Source: Limnanthes douglasii subsp. nivea
Taxonomy: Eukaryota; Streptophyta; Magnoliopsida; Brassicales; Limnanthaceae
Direction of reading: 5' to 3'
NCBI GenBank assembly: GCA_036936605.1
Contig: JAUPFV010000004.1
Span: 138,917,973-138,981,972, forward strand
Length of the DNA stretch: 64,000 nt
Shown one piece after another: positions 41,560-53,738 of the stretch (position 1 is its first letter; each line of letters opens with the position of its first letter). Under the pieces are notes generated by a model. That model ran no database searches, was not told where the DNA came from, and saw only the letters and a program-made list of their open reading frames with translations. The position numbers and the translations under genes are program-made.

Positions 41560-44500
41560 ATGACTATCAAGATTATTAACTGGAATTTCAGAGGGTTGGG
41601 GAACAATCTTACTATGAGGAGACTTAGGTCCTTAAAGAGGGCTGAAAACCCTGCTCTTATGGCCATTCAAGAGACGTTAATAGATTCTGAAAAAATTGGA
41701 AAAGTGGCTAGGACCTTGGGTTACAATCAGTACTTTGGTAATGTTAATAATAAGATTTGGCTTCTAAGGAGGGATGACTTCAAAGTGAAGGTGTTGTACA
41801 ATGGAAACCAAGTAACTCATGCTAGTGTTAATCATATCTTTTTAAACAAATCTTTCAGGTTGTCTGTGGTGTATGCCAAGTGCAACAGAACTCTAAGAAT
41901 GGACTTGTAGAATTCTTTGAGAAGAATAAATGACAATGAGACCGAATGGATAGTGTTTGGGGACTTCAACACTAATTTAAACTCCGATGAGCAGCTCTCA
42001 TGCACAAGAACTTGCCTGAGAAGCATGGATGACTTCAGTAATGTCATCCTGATTTATAATTTAACTGATGGGGGATACTCTGGTACTAAACTTACATGGT
42101 CTAATGGAAGGAAGTGGAAGAGCTGGATCGAGTTCTCTACAACAATTCATGGCTTAGATACTTTGACAACACTAAAGTAGTTCATCTATCAAAAACCTAT
42201 TTTGATCACTCAGCTATTTGTATCACTATCTTAACTAACCTTAACAATTTTAAGCCATCATTTAAGTTCTTGAACATGTGGGTACAACATCTTGGGTTCT
42301 TAGGGGTTGTTGAAGGTAGCTGGACTGGTTTCATGCCTGGGAATCCTATTCAGAAGTTTTGGCATAAGATGAAAATGTTAAAGGGAGATTTGAAGACTTG
42401 GAATTATAGAGACTTTGGGAATGTTTTTTATTCAATCAAGCAAATGGAGGAAGAGATCTATTTTAGGGGAAGAAACTATCAATCTACTATGGTTACTGAT
42501 GATAAGATATTGTTAGAAAAGGCTAAGAAAAAGCATTTTAGTCTCTTTGCTAGAGAGAAGAGTTTCTGGGAACAGGAAACTCATATCCTATGGTTGAAAG
42601 ATAGTGATAGAAGCATTACTTTCTTTCATAATCTGGTAAAGAAAAGATCTAAAAGAAGTAAGATCCACAGAATTTAGGAAGGTGATCATTGGTTGGAGAA
42701 TCAGCTATTTCCTACTTCAAAAATCTTTTAACTAAACCTTCTAATTCTAATGATTTCCATGGGTCTTTTGACATTATTCCTAACATGGTTTCTGATTATG
42801 AAAACAGAATGCTAACTGTAATTCCTTCTGATGACGAAATACACAAGGTCATTAGCAGTATGCACTCTGACAAAGCCGCTGACCCTGATGGCTTCGATGG
42901 AAAATTACAAAGAATGGTGGACCATCATAGTTGTTGATATGTGTGATGCTGTTAGCGAAATATTTAAAGGTACCAAAATTCCTTCAGGTATTCATGCTTC
43001 TGTGATTGTTTTAATCCATAAAGTGGACTCACCATTAACTTGGAGGGAGTTTCATCCTATAAGTTTAACAACAATGCTCAACATGATCTATTCTAAGATT
43101 GTAAACAATAGATTAAGTCTCATTTTGCCTAACCTGATCTCAAAAGAGTAGGGTGATTTTGTCAAAGACAGAAGCATCCACGAGAACATCCTGGTCGCAA
43201 AGGAGTTGTGTTATGACATCAACTACAAAACTAAAAGAGGTAACCTGATTTTAAAGGCTTTTGGTTTCAGTCTTCAATTCATTGAAATGATAAGCAACAA
43301 CATTACAAACAACCATTTCTCTATAGTTATCAATAGGTTTACTAAATGATTCTTTAAGTCTCACCAGGGCCTGAGACATGTGGATCCTTTATCACCCAGT
43401 CTATTCATACTGGCTGAAGAATTCTTGATTCATGGTCTAAAAAGCTAAATAAGAATTCTAGATCCATTAAATTTTAAATAAGAGGGAGTCAAGTCATACA
43501 GTGCCTGACCTTTGCTGATGACCTAACCATTTTTTGCAATGGCACTGATGATTCTGTCTCCATGATAACTGACTTCCTGTTTCACTATCAGAACATCTCA
43601 GGGCAGCTGATCAACAATGGGAAATCAAAGTGAATCACTGCTAGTAACATGCCTAATCTAAGAGTTATCACAGTTGAGAGAATTATTGGAATCAAGCATA
43701 GTTATATGCCTTTTATGTATCTAGGTATCATGATAAGCAACAAAACCAATATCAATCACTTTGATAGTCTTGTTTCAAAGATTAGAGACAAGATTATTGA
43801 ATGGGATGGAAGTACATTATTTGGTGGCAGATTCATACTGATACAATAAGTTCTTTCATATTACCCTATTTATTACATCAAAAATACAATTCTTCCTAAG
43901 GCAGTTATAAAGAGGATTGAATTACTTTATCAAAAGTTTCTTTGGGGTAACAAGACTGAAACTAAAGCTGTGAATTGGTCTTTATGGAGCAAGATAAGTA
44001 AGCCATATAAAGAAGGTTAAATCAAAATCAATAAGATGGATTGTCTTCTAACATATACTCATATAAGTTATGGTGTAAGCTAAGAGCCAATAACTCTCTT
44101 TGGGAAAGGCTCATGGTGTCCATCTACTGCAAGGGGTATCATCATATTGCTGCTCTTATTCCTAAAATGATGTCTAGAGTTTGGGCTAGAATCTCTGGGA
44201 TTCGGGACAATGTGGAGAGGTATATATTATGTATACCGGGACATGGAGGAATGGACTTTTGACTTGACATATGGTGCACTAAAAATCTATTCATCTTCTT
44301 CAATGAGCAAGAAAACAGAGGCTGGTATGTAGACACTAAGATCAACAATTTCTAAGTCAATGGCAAGTGGGACATTGATAAATTTAAGACTACTGTCACC
44401 ATCCATATACTTTATAACATTCTTAAAACCAAGCTAAACAACAATCCAGATGAAATAAGATGGGCATTATATACTGATGGTTTATTCAACGTAAAGCTAA

Positions 44501-45440
44501 TATGGGACACAATAGGGAAGAAAGGGAATGAATCAAACCTGTTCAAGAAATGCTGGAACCCAGTCACTCCAAAAAAATGTTCATTTTTTCTTTGGAGAGC
44601 TCTGATGAACTGGTTCGCCTCTGATAAGAATCTCCAGCAAATGAATATTCAACTTGCCTTAAAGTGCCAGTTTTGTGACAATGAGGAAAGTTCAAAGCAT
44701 GTTTGGGTCCACTGTAACCAAGCTTGGACAATGTGGAATCACTTGAGTGTCTTATTTGGAATATCTATCTCTAGAACTATGACTCTTCCTCACCTTATGC
44801 GATCATGGTTTTGGTCTTTAACAAAATCTTGCAGTATAAGAACAATACTACCTGCAATTATCGCGTGGACAATATGAAAATCAAGAAATTACAAGAAAAT
44901 GCAAGAGGCGGACTATTCAACTTTTTCTTTAATTGATCAGGTTATCAGAATGATAAATGGTTTGTTTAATGCTAAAATTCTTAAAAGAAGACACTAGGGC
45001 AGAGATGTTAGGATCGCAAATCAACTGGGTTGCTATCATAACAGAAGGGCAGTGCCAATTTCGCTCAAATGGATATCTCCAAATCTAAATCGTTTCAAGT
45101 TGAACACTGACAGAGCTTCTTTGATCTCGGGTGAAGCTGGAGGTGGAAGAGTTGTAAGAAATCATCATAGAGATATCATTAAAGGGTTTGGCAGGCTATA
45201 TGGAAAGTGCTCTGCTGTTGTAGCTGAAGCAGAGCTTTAATGGACGGATTAGCTATGTGCAGAGACCTAAATCTTAAGAACCTTGATATAAAGGTGGATT
45301 CTACTATTCTGGTCGAACTAATTGGCAGTGGCAGATCGTTATGGTATCTTGATTCTATTATAAGCTACTGTAGAAAGCTCATAACTTCAAACATGACATT
45401 AAAACATGTCTTCAGAGAGAAGAATAAAGCCGCCGATTAG
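41560..45440 (+). pseudogene. LINE ORF2: endonuclease, RT, zinc-binding region, RNase H
   Basis: Endonuclease: IKIINWNFRGLGNNLTMRRL, AIQETLID and VFGDFNTNL (41560-42000). RT: DKAADPDGF (42870), FHPISLTTMLNMIYSKIVNN (43050), DFVKDRSIHENILVAKE (43150) and the catalytic FADDLTIFC (43510), then KFLWG (43940) and INKMDCL (44030). The zf-RVT-like region is CSFFLWRALMNWFA with FCDNEESSKHVWVHC (44580-44720). RNase H: FKLNTDRASL, GEAGGGRVV, AEAEL, VDST and KNKAAD (45090-45440), where the first motif keeps Asp (NTD) and the third is VDS. Stops lie at 41908, 42178, 42675, 43149, 43632, 43847 and elsewhere. Confidence 0.87.
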
Positions 45441-45800
45441 GTCATAAAGAGAATGATTCAAGCGAAGGAAAATATTGACTTCACTCAATCTTCAGCCCCA
45501 AATCAGTTGCGTGCAATAGTCGTCCTTGAAAGCGTGAGGATTGAGTATATGAGGGATGCTGATTGATGCTCCATTGATAGTAGCTCTGTTTTGAAAAGGG
45601 ACTGGAATAAGAAAGTTTCTCTTGGTTTTGCAGGGAAGAATATGAAGCTGAACTGGTCTTTAGCTCTATTTTGGTGAGGTTCAAAATTTCACTGAATCAG
45701 TGAAAGCTTATGGAGCAGAAGTTGGAAATAGTTTCCCTCCTTAGGATTTTAATCCAAAATTTGTATGGTAATTTGAAGTTGTTTCTAATAAAAGCTAAAT

Positions 45801-46153
45801 TTAGGAAAAAAACAGATAAATGGTTGAGACTATATTTACAAAAAAACTCGTAGAGAGATTATTAACTTATTTTAATCTCGACACTACTATTATGTTATAT
45901 ATATTTTTACTTTCATGAAAATTGTTACTTTAATTTTCATGAATTTATTTCTTTGTTATTGAAAACTTAATAAGTACGAAACAATCGACACTAATAGTTA
46001 ACAAAATCTTATTATCATTTTTTTTCTTAATAACACTGTAACTTTTCGGTGTATTTTCCCTTTTAATCACTATAATTTATTTTTGTTTCGCATATTCATT
46101 TCTTTATTGAATAAAAAACACTGTCCTTCTCTTTTTACATATATATAAAATAA
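45801..46153. other. AT-rich stretch, no gene seen
   Basis: Only A/T-rich low-complexity sequence between the LINE and the small MULE-type element. Confidence 0.55.
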
Positions 46154-46413
46154 GGGTTTGGCTAAATTCGGGCACAAAATATGTTAACCAACCCCAAAAT
46201 TTTAGCCGTCTTTTATCCCGCCGGTTGAGAGGGTTTCAACCGGCGGAGAAGCTTACCCCGGCGGGTGAAACAACTTTTCCGCCGGGTGGGAGGGTCTCAA
46301 CCGGCGGTTGAGAAATGTTCAACCACCGGGGTAAGGGTAAAATTGTAAAACTTCAAAAACGCTTGTTTTTTGGGGCTGATTAACATATTTTGGGCCCGAA
46401 TTTAGCCAAACCC
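46154..46413. mobile_element. 260-bp MULE-type MITE with 9-bp TSD and GC-rich palindromes
   Basis: TIRs of about 44 bp: left GGGTTTGGCTAAATTCGGGC, and right, read inward, the same 20 bases. The 9-bp ATAAAATAA flanks both sides (46145-46153, 46414-46422). The interior, unusually GC-rich for this window, is made of palindromic modules such as CCGCCGGTTGA...TCAACCGGCGG (46219-46247) with further CCGGCGG words. No coding. Confidence 0.92.
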
Positions 46414-46422
46414 ATAAAATAA

Positions 46423-46888
46423 TGTTAGTGGTTTTAAGGGCTTTGGTTTCAAAACCGATCACGTTTGGTCTAAGGGAGAGAGAGAAAGTAAGATAAACAT
46501 AATACAAAATACTAAGTGTAAATAGAATATTTTTAGACATTGCACCCAGTTCCAGACCTTTCTCTTCAAATCTGAAGAGGAAGGGTACTTAAGGTGAGCG
46601 TCAACCACGAAATATCAGAAGATTTTGTTGAAGAATGGAATTAACTCTGGTAGTTTGGTGTTTTGAGGTGGAGAGTCTGAAGATGGGAGCTTGGAGTCGA
46701 AAGGTTGAAGATGAGGAGGCATTGGCCTTTGTGTGTTTTGTTCGATTTAGGGTTAGAGTTCAGATTGACTTCTTTTATCGATTTTGACCCTAATTCTTTA
46801 ATTTTATTTTGACTTTATCTTTCTTAAGGCCTATTGTTTGCAAATCGATACTCTCTGGTCCTTCAATAATAAAGTGTGTTCTTTTGCT

Positions 46889-46927
<39 letters not shown>

Positions 46928-47130
46928 ATTGACACGTACAGGAGGTTTTTGTGATTTGTTTAATAATATTCTTAGAATAACCATCAGAATATTCCACGAT
47001 GTCTAAATTATCTGATTTATTTATTGTATGATTAAATTGTAATGATCGATATTCTTCGAGTACTATATTATATTGTTCAATGTATTTGATGGGGATATTT
47101 TGGATAGTTTAATTATTCTCTTATATTTAA

Positions 47131-47200
<70 letters not shown>

Positions 47201-47281
47201 TTTGGTGCACTGAGCTTATATGAATCAAATACACGAAGCATATGATATGATTATCATATGTATCTTCGTAATCTGAATTTA
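46423..47281. other. unassigned stretch with two (AT)n microsatellites
   Basis: (AT)n at 46892-46924 and 47137-47198, the latter about 62 bp. No recognisable gene. The text near 46560-46780 is less AT-rich but matches nothing I know. Confidence 0.5.
47137..47198. repeat. (AT)n microsatellite, about 62 bp
   Basis: An uninterrupted AT run just upstream of the 5' LTR of copia element D. Confidence 0.97.
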
Positions 47282-47327
47282 TGAATTTGTTTCCTATATA
47301 TTTAGGACATCTTATTGTTTGATGAGT

Positions 47328-47984
47328 GGGAGTTTCAAAAGTTCTCCAAAATCGTGAACCGGATCGGGATCAAACTGATAAGGACCGGATCAAGAACCGA
47401 ACTGAATTTTAACGGTCCGGTTCGCGGTTCTATTCTAAAAACCGAAAATCGGTTAGGAACCGAACCGATAAAATCGATAAATTGATAGGACCGATATGGA
47501 ATCGAACCGATAAAACCGATATAGAATCTAACCGATATAATCGATAAACCGGTAGAACCGATAGAAAATCAGAACAATAAAACCGTTAGAACCGATTAAT
47601 TATTATTATTTATTCTTTTATAAATTATAGTACCAAAATTAATAGTTAAATACCATTTTTTTTAACAAAATCGAATATTAACTTATAAACTTTAGTTTTT
47701 ATATCATTTACTTCAATAAAAAAATTAAAAATCAAATTTTAATTGGATTTATTTTTTTTAAGTGGACCGAACCGGACCGAAACCAAACCGAACCAAAACC
47801 AAACCAGACCAAAACCAAACCAAAATAGGACCGGACCGACCAAACCGAACCGAACCGAAAGCTTAGCGGTTTGGTACGGTTCTAAAAATTAGAACCGAAA
47901 GCTTAACGGTCCGGTCCGGTCCAAATAGATAAGCTTAGCAGTCCGGTCCAATTCCCTCAAAACCCGGACCGCTAACAACCCTAC
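47328..47984. mobile_element. 657-bp hAT-like non-autonomous element rich in AACCGAACCG words
   Basis: Flanked by 8-bp repeats TGATGAGT (47320-47327) and TAATGAGT (47985-47992), one mismatch. Removing it rejoins copia LTR text that aligns with the 3' LTR. Interior: many CCGAACCGATAAAACCGAT-type words on the left and GGACCGAACC/CGGTCCGG words on the right that can fold back, around an AT-rich middle. The terminal inverted repeats are weak (GGGAGTTT against AGGGTTGTT), so family assignment is tentative. Confidence 0.55.
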
Positions 47985-48128
47985 TAATGAGTATCAACCA
48001 TTGTAGCTTAATTAGTAGTTGCCTAAATTATAACTTAATTAGTAGCTGTCTAAATTATAACCTAATCAGTAGCTAGTGACTTTATAGATATACCTTTTGT
48101 TAATAAAAAATACACTGAATTATATTCA

Positions 48129-48144
48129 TGGTATAAGATTAGGG
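48129..48144 (+). promoter_or_regulatory. element D primer binding site (degenerate)
   Basis: TGGTATAAGATTAGGG directly after the 5' LTR. The start resembles the TGGTATCAGAGC complement of initiator tRNA-Met used by many plant copia elements. Confidence 0.65.
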
Positions 48145-48246
48145 TTATGATTTATCTGTTCTCGCTTCCGCTGCCTTACTACGTTACCGTCTTCTCCTTT
48201 CTTACTCTGTTTGATTCTCCCTTCTCTTCTATTTCTTTCTGTTAAC

Positions 48247-48910
48247 ATGGACGAATCCAGTACCAAAATTTCTTCTTTCTCTTTTCACCATGCACTTGTT
48301 GTCTTTCACACCAAGATGCATGTTCTCATCATTCTTGAGATGGAGAACGTTCAATATGCCAATTGGGCAGAATTATTCAAGGTTCATTGTCGTTCCCACA
48401 AAGTTCTTCATCACATTATCCCGCCGAAACCGGAGGAAGGAAAAGATAAAGAGATAGGTCATCTTATCGCTGATGAACAAGAGATGTGGGATATCTTGGA
48501 TGCTGTTGTGGTTCAATGGATTTATTCCACCATCTCCATCGATCTCTTGACCACTGTTATCGAAATGGACGTTTCGGTCTTGACTATGTGGAATCATATT
48601 ATTGATTTGTTTCAAGACAATGTGAAGTTTCGTGTTGTTGCTTTGGACACGAGTTCAATAACACTTATTTGCGGGATTTCTCTTCAGTCGTTGTTTATTT
48701 CCAACACCTCAAAACTCTCTCCGACCAACTCAAGAACGTGGGGGCTCCGGATCGAACAATCGTATGAGTCTTCGTATGGTGGATGGTCTTACCCCCGCTT
48801 ACAAAAGTGTAGCTTTTGTAATTTTCTACAAGAAGATTCTACCACCGTTTTATGAAGTTTGATCGGTGTTGACTTTGGAAGGAACTAGCATGAAGGAGAC
48901 AACGGCTCGG
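48247..48910 (+). pseudogene. element D gag relic
   Basis: The ATG at 48247 begins MDESSTKISSFSFH. A copia Gag signature follows: NVQYANWAELFKVHCRSHKVLHH, then EMWDILDAVVVQWIYSTIS and VLTMWNHIIDLFQDN, with the frame open to 48855. The text then continues out of frame (FVIFYKKILPPFYEV-like, then TARGDDAMMVATRE at about 48900). Intact Gag would package the RNA in cytoplasmic particles. Confidence 0.85.
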
Positions 48911-51508
48911 GGTGATGATGCGATGATGGTGGCTACTCGTGAATTAGATGATATGCGTAACTATTATCCTCCAAGTCAGGGCAATGATGGAACAAATAAT
49001 CTAAGAACCGCATCAACAACAAAAATCGGAATCACATGAAATCTGGTGGTGGTTTGGGACAGACTCCGGTTGGGGGTGATGGAAGTACAGGACGTGGAAG
49101 CTACCATGGAAGTGGTAAAAAACCAGCAGGTGATCCATCTTGGGCGATGCCTCCTTATTGGGCTTATGCAGCCACCCTGGACCGTACCCCATATCCATGC
49201 CCGACGCAATATTGAAGCAGGCATACCAGGCCCCAAAAACAGGCGTATGCAGCCTCTCAATGGATTCCGAAGGATAAAGAATCGACTATGCACACTAGTC
49301 TTTGTCACAAAAATATTCTAACTTATATATGAACATCGGAAAAACTTCTCATATGACGTCCTCACGAGGTAATCTCACGTCTTATATTATGGGCAATAAT
49401 AATGGTGTTACTGTTGGTACTGGTCAGTCAATTCTAACTCGTGGTTACGTTCATACTTCTTTATCTTAACCGAACCCACCTTTGTCACTCAATCATATCT
49501 AGCATACACCTAAACTTATTAAAATTTTGTGTTAGTTAAAAGGTTTACAACTCATAATCATGTATCGGTGGTGTTTGATCATTTTGGTTTTTTTGTGCAT
49601 GATTTACAGACGGGAATAAGTCTAATGAGATGTGATAGTACAAGCACTCTCTACTCTATCACTCATTCTAGTTTGACTCTGACTTTTTCCTCCACTGCAT
49701 GCATTGCATCCACTCTTTGGCATGACTGTATGGGTCACCTGGGAGACTCAGTTTTAGTTATTCTTAGGTAAAATAAATTGATTGATTGTCATAGTCCATC
49801 TAAGTTTACTACTTTTCAATCGCGTGTTCTTGGGAAACATATAAAGTTTCATTTTGTTTCCTCAACTTCTACGACTTGTATGCCTTTTGATATTATTCAT
49901 AATGATCTTTGGATTTCTACATATATGATTTCTTTGGGACATAAATGTAATGTGCTTTTCTTAGATGATTATTTGAAATTCTTGTGGACTTTTCCTATTG
50001 CTAATAAATCACAAGTTTTCTCGATTTTTTAAAAACAATTAAGCCCATATTCGTACCCAGTTTGAACAAGATATTAAAACCATACATTGAAACAATGAGG
50101 GAGAGCTTGATAATCATTATTTTCGGAAGTTTTATGAGTCTCATAGAATTTATTTTCGTTTTTCATGTCTTTATACCTTCTCACAAAGCGGGAAGGTTGA
50201 AAGAAAAATGTGATCCATTAATAATACCACGCGCACACTTATCATGCATATATATCATTTCATTTTTAGCATCATGCTCTTTATATGGCAACACACCTAA
50301 TTAATATTATTGCCAGTAAATTTCTTGCCAATGAGTCCCCTCTCCAAATTCTCTACCATCATGTTCCATTTTACTCTCATATTCAGGTTTTTGGGTGCTT
50401 ATGTTTTCCCCTGTCTCCGTCCACTACAATTCAAAAATTGCAAGCCTATTCTACTTTTTGTGTGTGTTAGGGTTATCCCGAAAATCATAGAGGCCATAAG
50501 TGTTTTGATTTATCCACTAGTAAAATCATTATTTTTCGTCATGTTCAATTTGATGAAACCCTTTTTTCCTTTTGTCAAAGTTCATTCTTCTCATACCAGG
50601 GATTCCATTTTTTTGGGTAACGATGTGTCTCTCTATTTCATCCACCAATACCAAAAATCACAGCCTATTATTCCTTATTCCGTGGTCCATTCTGTTCCAA
50701 CATCTCATGTGGCTGATTCTCCCACAACACTACACATCTCGGTTTCCTTACCATCTTCATCATCACTTCTTTCTGAGCATCATTCGACACCAGTTTTTCT
50801 CAAACGCCCCTCTCATCATGCTATACATCAAGTACAATATCCTATCACCTGCAGCCAACATGGTATTTTCAAGCCTAAAACTATATTCGACCCATCTCAG
50901 GCTCATACCACCATGGTTACGCCGTCATCTTTACTCCATAATCTTGTGGTTGCTCTTCGTGACATGAATTGGTGGCTATAACCGATGAATTTGATGCTCT
51001 TATTAAAATTAGAATGTAGCATTTGGTTTCCCCTGAATGTTAATGTTATTCGTTCTATGTTGATTTTTACTAATAAAGTTAAATCCGATGGTTCATGTAA
51101 AAGGCATAAAGCTCGTCTTGTGAATGATGGTAAAACTCAGCGTGTTGGCATTAATTGTGGAGAGACTTTTAGTACGGTGGTGAAACCGACTTCCATTCGT
51201 ACGATGCTCATTATCAAAGCAATGGTCGATTGATCAATTAGATGTAAAAAATACTTTCTTGCATAGACACCTGAAGGAGACTGTTTATATGCATCAACCC
51301 ATAGGATTTCGAGACTTGGTGCATCCGGATTATGTATGTTTATTGTAAAAATCCTTATATGGTCTTTAACTAGCCCATCGGGTGTGGTATACAAGATTTG
51401 CTAATTTTTTCCAATATTGGTTTCTCTAATAGTAAATCAGATACTTCATTGTTTATCTACAAATAGGGGTCGGATATGGCTTACTTGTTATTATAGGCTG
51501 ATGATATT
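48911..51508 (+). pseudogene. element D pol, upstream part: protease, integrase, RT start
   Basis: Order: a Gly/Asn-rich linker (49000-49100), a protease region with GKTSHMTSSRGNLTSYIM (49335-49390), GAG-pre-integrase LWHDCMGHLGDSVL (49715-49760), integrase pieces PFDIIHNDLW and NVLFLDDYLKFLWTFPI (49880-50000) and FWGCLCFPL-type text (50390), then the C-terminal linker rich in Ser/Pro/His (50560-50900) and the RT start CKRHKARLV (51090). Stops and shifts are frequent. The text ends at ADDI (51500-51508), the RT catalytic motif, where element E inserted. Confidence 0.85.
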
Positions 51509-51945
51509 TGGTGTGGATAAAAGTAGCCTGAGGGTAGGCTGGTAATTTCAAGTAGAGTTTCAGGGTGGTGTAAGGGTGTTTCAAGGTGGTGTAAGGGTGT
51601 TTCAAGGTGGAGAGAGAATTAAGCAGCTTGGCAGCAGTTAATTTTTGTTACCAGAAGTTAATGCTGGTGGTTGAGTATTTATAGTGTGATGCTTGGGCCC
51701 TTATGGGCTTTCGGGTCAAGTTTAATGGACCCGGGTCATGTTTAAAGACCCATGAGTTCTAAGCAGGAGGACAGGTAGCTTAGTCAGGAAGTGTTTAGGT
51801 TTTTTAGTACTTTTGTCATAGTTCGAACAGCCTTAGGCTCACATTGGTTCGAAGTGATTTGTCCGGTCCAAAAGTTCTGTCCGGTTTTCGGAGAGAATTA
51901 CACTAATCTGCCCTTCCGGGGAGTATTCTGAATTCGGACTCATCA
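51509..51945 (-). repeat. element E 3' LTR (437 bp)
   Basis: On the minus strand it starts TGATGAGTCCGAATTC and ends TATCCACACCA. It contains two copies of the 22-bp unit GGTGTAAGGGTGTTTCAAGGT (plus-strand text). Its terminal sequences match those of element B. Confidence 0.96.
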
Positions 51946-51960
51946 GGAGCCCCTTTTTTA
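51946..51960 (-). promoter_or_regulatory. element E polypurine tract
   Basis: Minus-strand TAAAAAAGGGGCTCC, adjacent to the TG of the 3' LTR. Confidence 0.85.
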
Positions 51961-52104
51961 GATGTTTGAACAAGTGTCCTTGTCAAAGAACTGAAAAACA
52001 GTCCGATTATAGGAAGTGGTTTTTCAATCCGGAGAGAGTTGTGGGTATACCCGGACAGATCGAATGTTACGAATCCCAAACGGTTTTTGCCAGAGTTAAT
52101 GGGA

Positions 52105-52280
52105 CACGTGTCACTCTCTGATAGGTCACTCCAGCCGTTTTTTCACCTTGAATTTCGCTCCACCTTCTCGAACAAGTTACCTCTTTAACTGCCATTAATG
52201 ACATCAGCGCCGTCTTTTTATCATTGCCCGACTTTTCAGATTCTCCTAGGAAACAACTCCTTTTCACATTTACTATAAAT
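52105..52280 (+). promoter_or_regulatory. promoter of the element E antisense gene
   Basis: On the plus strand: G-box CACGTG at 52105-52110 and a TATA box in TTTACTATAAATTC near 52271-52279. A pyrimidine-rich stretch (TCATTCACTTTTCACTGTCTC) follows, suitable for initiation about 30 bp downstream. The first ATG of the long ORF is at 52382. Element C has the same arrangement ahead of its antisense ORF. Inferred from motifs. Confidence 0.55.
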
Positions 52281-52381
52281 TCTCATTCACTTTTCACTGT
52301 CTCATTATCTCTTTCAAATTTCACTCTGCAATTTCACCCAGAGCTTTATCTCTCTAGAATTCAAAACTTCCTTGGCTGTTT

Positions 52382-53738
52382 ATGTTTACAGCAAGAACAG
52401 CACTGATCAAAGGCGGTTGGCTTAACCTCTCGGAGTTGGAGAAAGCACAAAGGGTCGAGAAGGAAAAAAGACTTGCAGTAGGGCTACCATCATCGCCTGT
52501 TGAGAAACCAGCCTCTTCAATCGCAGAATCTGATAGAGGCTCATCTTCTTCCAAATGTACTAAGCCTAAAAAGCTCTTTCAATCCACCCTTTCTCCCATA
52601 GTTTATGGCTCCTCAGTTCATGAGTCAATCCCAGCTGTTGAACCAGGAGTTACTGCTACCAGTGTTAGGAAAAAATCGTCTTTTATTGCCATGGGGTCTG
52701 ATTCTGACCATTCCCCGGATAAGCTAGTCATCAAAAGGCCAAGCCGGTTGGTCAAAGGGCTATCCTCTAAAAACACTCCCTCGAAATCGGGGGCAAAAAA
52801 CAGTGAGTCCGAGTCTGGGGCAACTATTAGAGCTCCCCGGGAGAGGCCGTCAGGACTAGAGACCAGCAGCCCACTACCCCCCAAAGAATCTTCTGCCTCA
52901 GAAACTCAAATTGAGGTGAGAAGTCGAGTAAATATGGGCAGTCAACAGTCCGGAGGGTCAGCTATGCCAAGCTTCAATCCTCCCCGGACTACTTCTACAG
53001 AAGCTCCCCCAACAATTATGGAGGAGAGGATGGAGGACTCCACTGAGGAGGTCCGTTTTGAGTCCGAGTCCTCCGGACAGGCTGATACTGCTATTGTTGT
53101 TGCCAAGAAGGCCAAAGAGAACTTATATCTGAGGCGTCCGGACCTGCCGGAGAGCCTTGAAGGGAGAGTGGGGCCATGCTTTCATAAAGTTGAGTTCAAG
53201 TATCTTTTGGCCTTGCTGAAGACCAAGTATGCGTTCATCCATACTTCAGATCTGGGTAGATTGCGTACAAAGTGGGGGATCCCTGAGAACGTAAAGATAA
53301 GGATTCCCATCGATCCGGAGACCCCGATGGATTGTAAAAAGAATGAAATAGTCTTCTTTACGGAGCTATTCAACTGGGGACTCAGGTTCCCACTGGACCC
53401 GGAGATAGTCCGCTACTTTCACTTGGTCAAACTCTGCCCATCACAGTTAAGCCCCAATGGTTGGTTCACCTTGATGTCATGCATAATGGCATCCAGGCTA
53501 TCCGGGATCCCTCTTCCTATGGAAGAGTTCGCTGCAGTGGCCAATCTGTGCAAGCACCATCAGTTCCCCTTCTACCATTTCAACATGGATAACGATCTTA
53601 AAGCTGTTGATGATCTCCTGGAGTCGGAGAGCAAATGGAGGAGCCAATTCTTGTTTGTCAGTGGCTCGTGGGAAAATGGCAAGAAAATTAAGACCGGAGA
53701 GAATCCAAGCCTCCTCAGGAGTAGATGGAGGAGTGACC
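52382..53738 (+). CDS. antisense additional ORF of element E, exon 1 (Transposase_28-like domain)
   Basis: Open for 457 codons from ATG 52382, of which about 452 lie before the predicted splice donor. Residues 1-240 are Ser/Pro/Thr-rich and charged, probably disordered, with basic patches (VIKRPSRLVKG). Residues about 255-430 form the folded part: WGIPENVKIRIP, FFTELFNWGLRFPLDPEIVR, LCPSQLSPNGWFTLMSCIM, MEEFAAVANLC and SKWRSQFLFVSGSWENG. This resembles the plant 'putative gypsy-type transposon' family (Pfam Transposase_28 by memory). It lies downstream of pol in antisense, as described for additional ORFs of Tat-lineage elements. No catalytic motif is visible and the function is unknown. Neighbour: convergent with pol. 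Confidence 0.85.

Larger units (their letters stand above)
40020..45800 (+). mobile_element. L1-type non-LTR retrotransposon (LINE), decayed
   Basis: ORF1 relic (40116 to about 41440) followed by ORF2 (41560 to about 45450) with endonuclease, RT, zf-RVT-like and RNase H parts in the usual order for plant L1 elements with RNase H. The 3' end is probably the short A-rich run near 45804-45812 (ttaggaaaaaaac). I found no reliable target duplication. About a dozen stops and frameshifts are scattered through it. Confidence 0.85.

Noticed and set aside
49046..49321. 91-codon plus-strand frame and 110-codon minus-strand frame as genes
   Set aside because: The region is the Gly/Asn-rich gag-pol linker of copia element D in another frame.
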